From Bdellovibrio sp. CG10_big_fil_rev_8_21_14_0_10_47_8 (GTDB lineage: Bacteria > Bdellovibrionota > Bdellovibrionia > Bdellovibrionales > Bdellovibrionaceae): 8,241 nt of DNA. This document shows positions 6,278 to 8,241 of this stretch, in pieces; position 1 is the first letter of the stretch, and each line of letters starts with the position of its first letter. The stretch is taken from assembly GCA_002773975.1 (NCBI GenBank), contig PEZR01000065.1, positions 4,843-13,083 on the forward strand, written 5' to 3'. Both the position numbers and the translations under genes were made by a program. The notes beneath the pieces are model-generated. The model was given only the letters and a program-made list of their open reading frames with translations, did not search any database and was not told the origin of the DNA.

Positions 6278-6814
6278 ATGAGGATTTTCGTCAAAAAAAT
6301 GGGTTTTATTTTGAGTATGGTCGTCGGATTTTCGGCATTTGTCGTTGTTTCCGGTTGTTCAGGGAAGGACGACTCAAAGGACGGGAAAAACAAACCCAAA
6401 GGTGGGGAGAAAATGATTGTTGGTGATCTTTCAGCATCTGTCAGTGGGCGCTGGATGGGAACCGGGAGTATTTCTGGAGGTTTTGGAGAGGCCGATTGTG
6501 GCAGTGCTCAAGTTCAGCTGATGGTGAGTGGGAATGAGCTCACTTATTCCAATTGGGTCTATCGCTGCGGGGATGTCACTGTGACTCATGGGGATACAGG
6601 GGTTTACGATATTGATGGGTCAATTATTTACACCAAGGGTCATCAGCGAGTCGGACAGATTGTTAACAACAGGATTGAAGTTCTGATGAGCAGCGGTGGG
6701 AGCACAATGGCAGTCAAAGTATCCTTCTATCAGGACAGTTCGATGGAAGTGGACGAGAGGTGGGACTCCAAGGATGGAAGTTTTCAGTTCAATGGGTTGC
6801 TTTATCGACAATAG
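6278..6814 (+). CDS. Small lipoprotein of unknown function
   Basis: The product has 178 residues. A signal sequence (basic start RIFVKKM, hydrophobic 9-24) ends in the lipobox-like VVSGC with the lipidation cysteine at 27. Ser at +2 would favour the outer membrane under the E. coli Lol rule. A charged, Lys/Asp/Gly-rich tether (28-46) follows, then a domain of about 130 residues that looks all-beta: SGRWMGTGSISG, AQVQLMVSGNELTYSNWVY, TVTHGDTGVYDIDGSIIY, IEVLMSSGGS, and a closing FQFNGLLYR. Cys74 and Cys97 could form one disulfide. The small beta-barrel, lipocalin-like impression is only from the strand pattern; I recognise no family. It has its own promoter and stands alone, with 93 bp upstream and 89 bp downstream free of genes. 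Confidence 0.8.
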   Translation: MRIFVKKMGFILSMVVGFSAFVVVSGCSGKDDSKDGKNKPKGGEKMIVGDLSASVSGRWMGTGSISGGFGEADCGSAQVQLMVSGNELTYSNWVYRCGDVTVTHGDTGVYDIDGSIIYTKGHQRVGQIVNNRIEVLMSSGGSTMAVKVSFYQDSSMEVDERWDSKDGSFQFNGLLYRQ

Positions 6815-6903
6815 AGTCATCGCTTTGCGTTGCTCTTGACTGAGCTTCTCGTCGGGAGCAAGCATAGAGCCAATAATGATTTCAACCACCATGGAGGTGC
6901 ACA

Positions 6904-7392
6904 ATGAAAAATATTTTGATCATCTGTTTTGCAATGCTTTTGGGTCAAATTTCGACAGCGTCCGTTTCTGCGGTCAGCGAAATGCAGCGGACAAGTTTCA
7001 TATTGTCCCGAATGACGGGACCTGGTGAACACACCTATTACAACTGTGATTATGTTGAAAGCTTTGTTCGCGGAATGCTGAATAAACTGGGCGCTGAAGA
7101 CGTGCGTGTTCATTGCACGGGAGGAATTGACAACACGATTCGTCGACCAATGCCAGCAACGGTTTCTGCAAGATTTTCATCTGCACGCTCAACCAACGTC
7201 AATAACAGCTCAGCTCGAGCAGCAGACTATAAAGTCGTCACTCTCCGAGCCTCTCGTGGATGCAGTTTGGCCAATGACACTTATCGAGCCATCGCTGATA
7301 AATTTGAACTTGAAACTTTGATGGGCCCCGGATTTTGCAACTCTAGCGATGCTTTCCACATCGAAGCCCGTGTCCTGAAATTCCAGCAATAA
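6904..7392 (+). CDS. Small secreted four-cysteine protein of unknown function
   Basis: The product has 162 residues. The ATG at 6904 follows a strong ribosome site GGAGGT (6893-6898) by 5 nt. A signal peptide covers residues 1-23 (core ILIICFAMLLG, cleavage after SVSA). The mature protein of about 139 residues has four cysteines (48, 71, 120, 145). These form two Cys-helix-Cys units: C48-DYVESFVRGMLNKLG...-C71 and C120-SLANDTYRAIADKFE...-C145. A Ser/Arg/Ala-rich, probably flexible segment (about 82-107) joins them. This suggests two small disulfide-bonded halves, perhaps an old duplication. The protein ends in a probable beta strand (FHIEARVLKF). No enzyme motif or family was recognised. The 6815-6903 spacer has a TTGACT at 6836 but no -10 box at proper spacing. 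Confidence 0.78.
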   Translation: MKNILIICFAMLLGQISTASVSAVSEMQRTSFILSRMTGPGEHTYYNCDYVESFVRGMLNKLGAEDVRVHCTGGIDNTIRRPMPATVSARFSSARSTNVNNSSARAADYKVVTLRASRGCSLANDTYRAIADKFELETLMGPGFCNSSDAFHIEARVLKFQQ

Positions 7393-7414
7393 GAAGCACC
7401 TTTCTTTAACAACC

Positions 7415-7435
7415 CAGCGCGCAATCGGCGCGCTG
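7415..7435. terminator. GC-rich hairpin between convergent genes
   Basis: CAGCGCGC (7415-7422) and GCGCGCTG (7428-7435) form a perfect 8-bp stem with loop AATCG. It lies 22 bp past the stop of the plus-strand gene ending at 7392 and 36 bp past the stop of the minus-strand gene ending at 7472, so it could stop transcription from both sides. A short T-rich stretch (TGTATTTT, 7441-7448) follows on the plus strand only, and not immediately, so the terminator is imperfect. Confidence 0.5.
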
Positions 7436-7471
7436 AGGTCTGTATTTTGGGTATCGTTAAAAAAATTGAGT

Positions 7472-8047
7472 CTATGGCTCGTGTCGAACCAGGCTTTCGA
7501 AAAGCTGAAGCAGTCTCTCCGCCCCTGGTTTCAAGTTTTTGTACCAGTCTTCGTGGGCCTGATGATCTGAACCATCAGTGATGTATTTAAATCCAGAGAA
7601 ATTGACCTTCATTTTTTGACAGACCTTCGCGATGGCGTAGGCCTCCATGTCCACCATGTCACAATCGAGCTGCGGCGGACCAACCTCGAATCGGTCGCCG
7701 GTTCCGCAGGTTCCATGGGGGAGATCCTGGCAGAGACGCGGTAACGAGATTTTTCCCTTCACCTCGTCCATCGGAGTGTCGCCCAATGGAAAACCCAAAG
7801 GGGAGAGATCCATATCCCGTTGAACCAGAGAGCTGCATTCCACCAATGAGTGGGTGTGGAAGCGATGGCTTCCGGCGGTGCCCAGATTCAAGATGTGACG
7901 GCAATTGGTTTTTAAGATCACCTCGGTGGTCTTGTGAGCGGCGTTGATTTTGCCAATGCCACAATAGTGGACAGGTAAATGCTCGAACAGGCCCTGGGTT
8001 TCCATGGGAAGTGCGATAATAATGGCGATGTCGGAAGATCGAAGCAT
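7472..8047 (-). CDS. MTA/SAH nucleosidase-like protein (PNP/UDP family, mtnN-like)
   Basis: Members of this family split the N-glycosidic bond of methylthioadenosine or S-adenosylhomocysteine in the cytosol, releasing adenine. Family landmarks occur in order: Glu16 in ALPMETQG (E. coli MTAN acid Glu12), GIGKINAA (30-37), LGTAGS (55-60), VQRDMDLSPLGFPLGD (75-90), GTGDRFE (115-121), VDMEAYAIAKVC (132-143; ribose-binding Glu135) and ITDGSD (156-161; Asp158 matches catalytic Asp197). At 191 residues it is about 40 shorter than E. coli MTAN. Most of the loss lies between Glu16 and GIG (13 residues instead of about 37) and before VDMEA. The key residues remain, so it is probably active. It starts 7 bp after apt, with GAGGA (8052-8056) overlapping the apt stop. 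A related nucleosidase such as futalosine hydrolase (MqnB) cannot be excluded, but the apt neighbour favours adenine release from MTA/SAH. Confidence 0.85.
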   Translation of the reverse strand: MLRSSDIAIIIALPMETQGLFEHLPVHYCGIGKINAAHKTTEVILKTNCRHILNLGTAGSHRFHTHSLVECSSLVQRDMDLSPLGFPLGDTPMDEVKGKISLPRLCQDLPHGTCGTGDRFEVGPPQLDCDMVDMEAYAIAKVCQKMKVNFSGFKYITDGSDHQAHEDWYKNLKPGAERLLQLFESLVRHEP

Positions 8048-8054
8048 AAAGTCC

Positions 8055-8241
8055 TCAGTATTGGATAACAGAAAAAACCGCTTTGTCGCGAAAATTCATT
8101 TGGTTTAAAAAAGTCAGATTGATGAGAACAGCCACCTGCTCGAGCTGATAACCCGCTTTTTCACAGATGTTCATCGCTGCCTGAAGAGTTCCGCCGGTGG
8201 CCAAAACATCATCAAGGATCATGACTCGACCCTGGCCAGGA
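8055..8241 (-). CDS. apt: Adenine phosphoribosyltransferase, C-terminal part only
   Basis: The last 61 codons are present; the start lies beyond the right edge. APRT joins adenine to phosphoribosyl pyrophosphate, making AMP in the cytosol. The fragment contains the PRPP-binding loop VMILDDVLATGGTLQAA, with the two acidic residues and ATGGT typical of type I phosphoribosyltransferases. A helix MNICEKAGYQ and the strand QVAVLINL, as in the APRT C-terminus (E. coli has a similar IINL strand), follow. It ends in a TGA at 8057-8055. It is upstream of the nucleosidase gene in one operon (7 bp gap), so the two make a nucleoside-cleavage and adenine-reuse pair. APRT is preferred over xanthine or orotate enzymes because of the ATGGT loop context and the neighbour. 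Confidence 0.88.
   Translation of the reverse strand, partial: PGQGRVMILDDVLATGGTLQAAMNICEKAGYQLEQVAVLINLTFLNQMNFRDKAVFSVIQY

Noticed and set aside
6829..6868. Promoter or terminator before the gene at 6904 (TTGACT at 6836; TTGCTC/GAGCAA inverted repeat)
   Set aside because: The nearest -10-like sequence, CATAGA, is 21 bp from TTGACT, too far. The 6-bp stem has a 20-nt loop and no T-run.

Overview
The window looks like the chromosome of a Gram-negative (diderm) bacterium. It has a TolC-type outer-membrane channel, an outer-membrane-type lipoprotein, several Sec signal peptides and disulfide-rich exported proteins. The compact gene packing, the many small exported proteins of unknown function, the gene content and the roughly balanced base composition suggest a Bdellovibrio-like predatory bacterium. 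That assignment is an inference from style; no marker gene in the window proves it.

Left part (1-4542, minus strand): the 5' end of a gene for an exported protein of unknown function (1-181), with a -10 box so close to its ATG that the mRNA may be leaderless. Next, in transcription order, is a tripartite export operon: a TolC-like outer-membrane factor (4542-3277), a MacA-like membrane-fusion adaptor (3280-2318) and a MacB-type ABC transporter (2305-344). The first two genes overlap by 4 bp (GTGA), and the last two are 12 bp apart. Together they should form an inner membrane-periplasm-outer membrane pump. The substrate cannot be read from the sequence. The adaptor has almost no alpha-helical hairpin, which is notable for a pump encoded next to its own TolC partner.

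Middle (4543-7392, plus strand): after a divergent intergenic region come four consecutive genes for envelope or exported proteins. The first is a secreted protein with an HExxH motif (4732-5439). It overlaps by 17 bp a protein with one membrane anchor, a Pro/Ala/Glu linker and a helical domain (5423-6184). A small lipoprotein (6278-6814) and a small four-cysteine exported protein (6904-7392) follow. None can be named. The promoters inferred for the first and third are strikingly alike in sequence.

Right part (7393-8241): a GC-rich hairpin lies between convergent genes. It is followed on the minus strand by a short MTA/SAH-nucleosidase-like protein (8047-7472), preceded in the same operon by the 3' end of adenine phosphoribosyltransferase (apt, 8241-8055). 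The nucleosidase would release adenine from methylthioadenosine or S-adenosylhomocysteine, and APRT would convert that adenine to AMP, making a compact salvage unit.

No rRNA, tRNA, CRISPR array, insertion sequence or clear sign of recent transfer was seen, and no gene-free stretch exceeds 300 bases. The most interesting candidates are the HExxH protein/anchored partner pair, the shared promoter element, and the hairpin-reduced adaptor.
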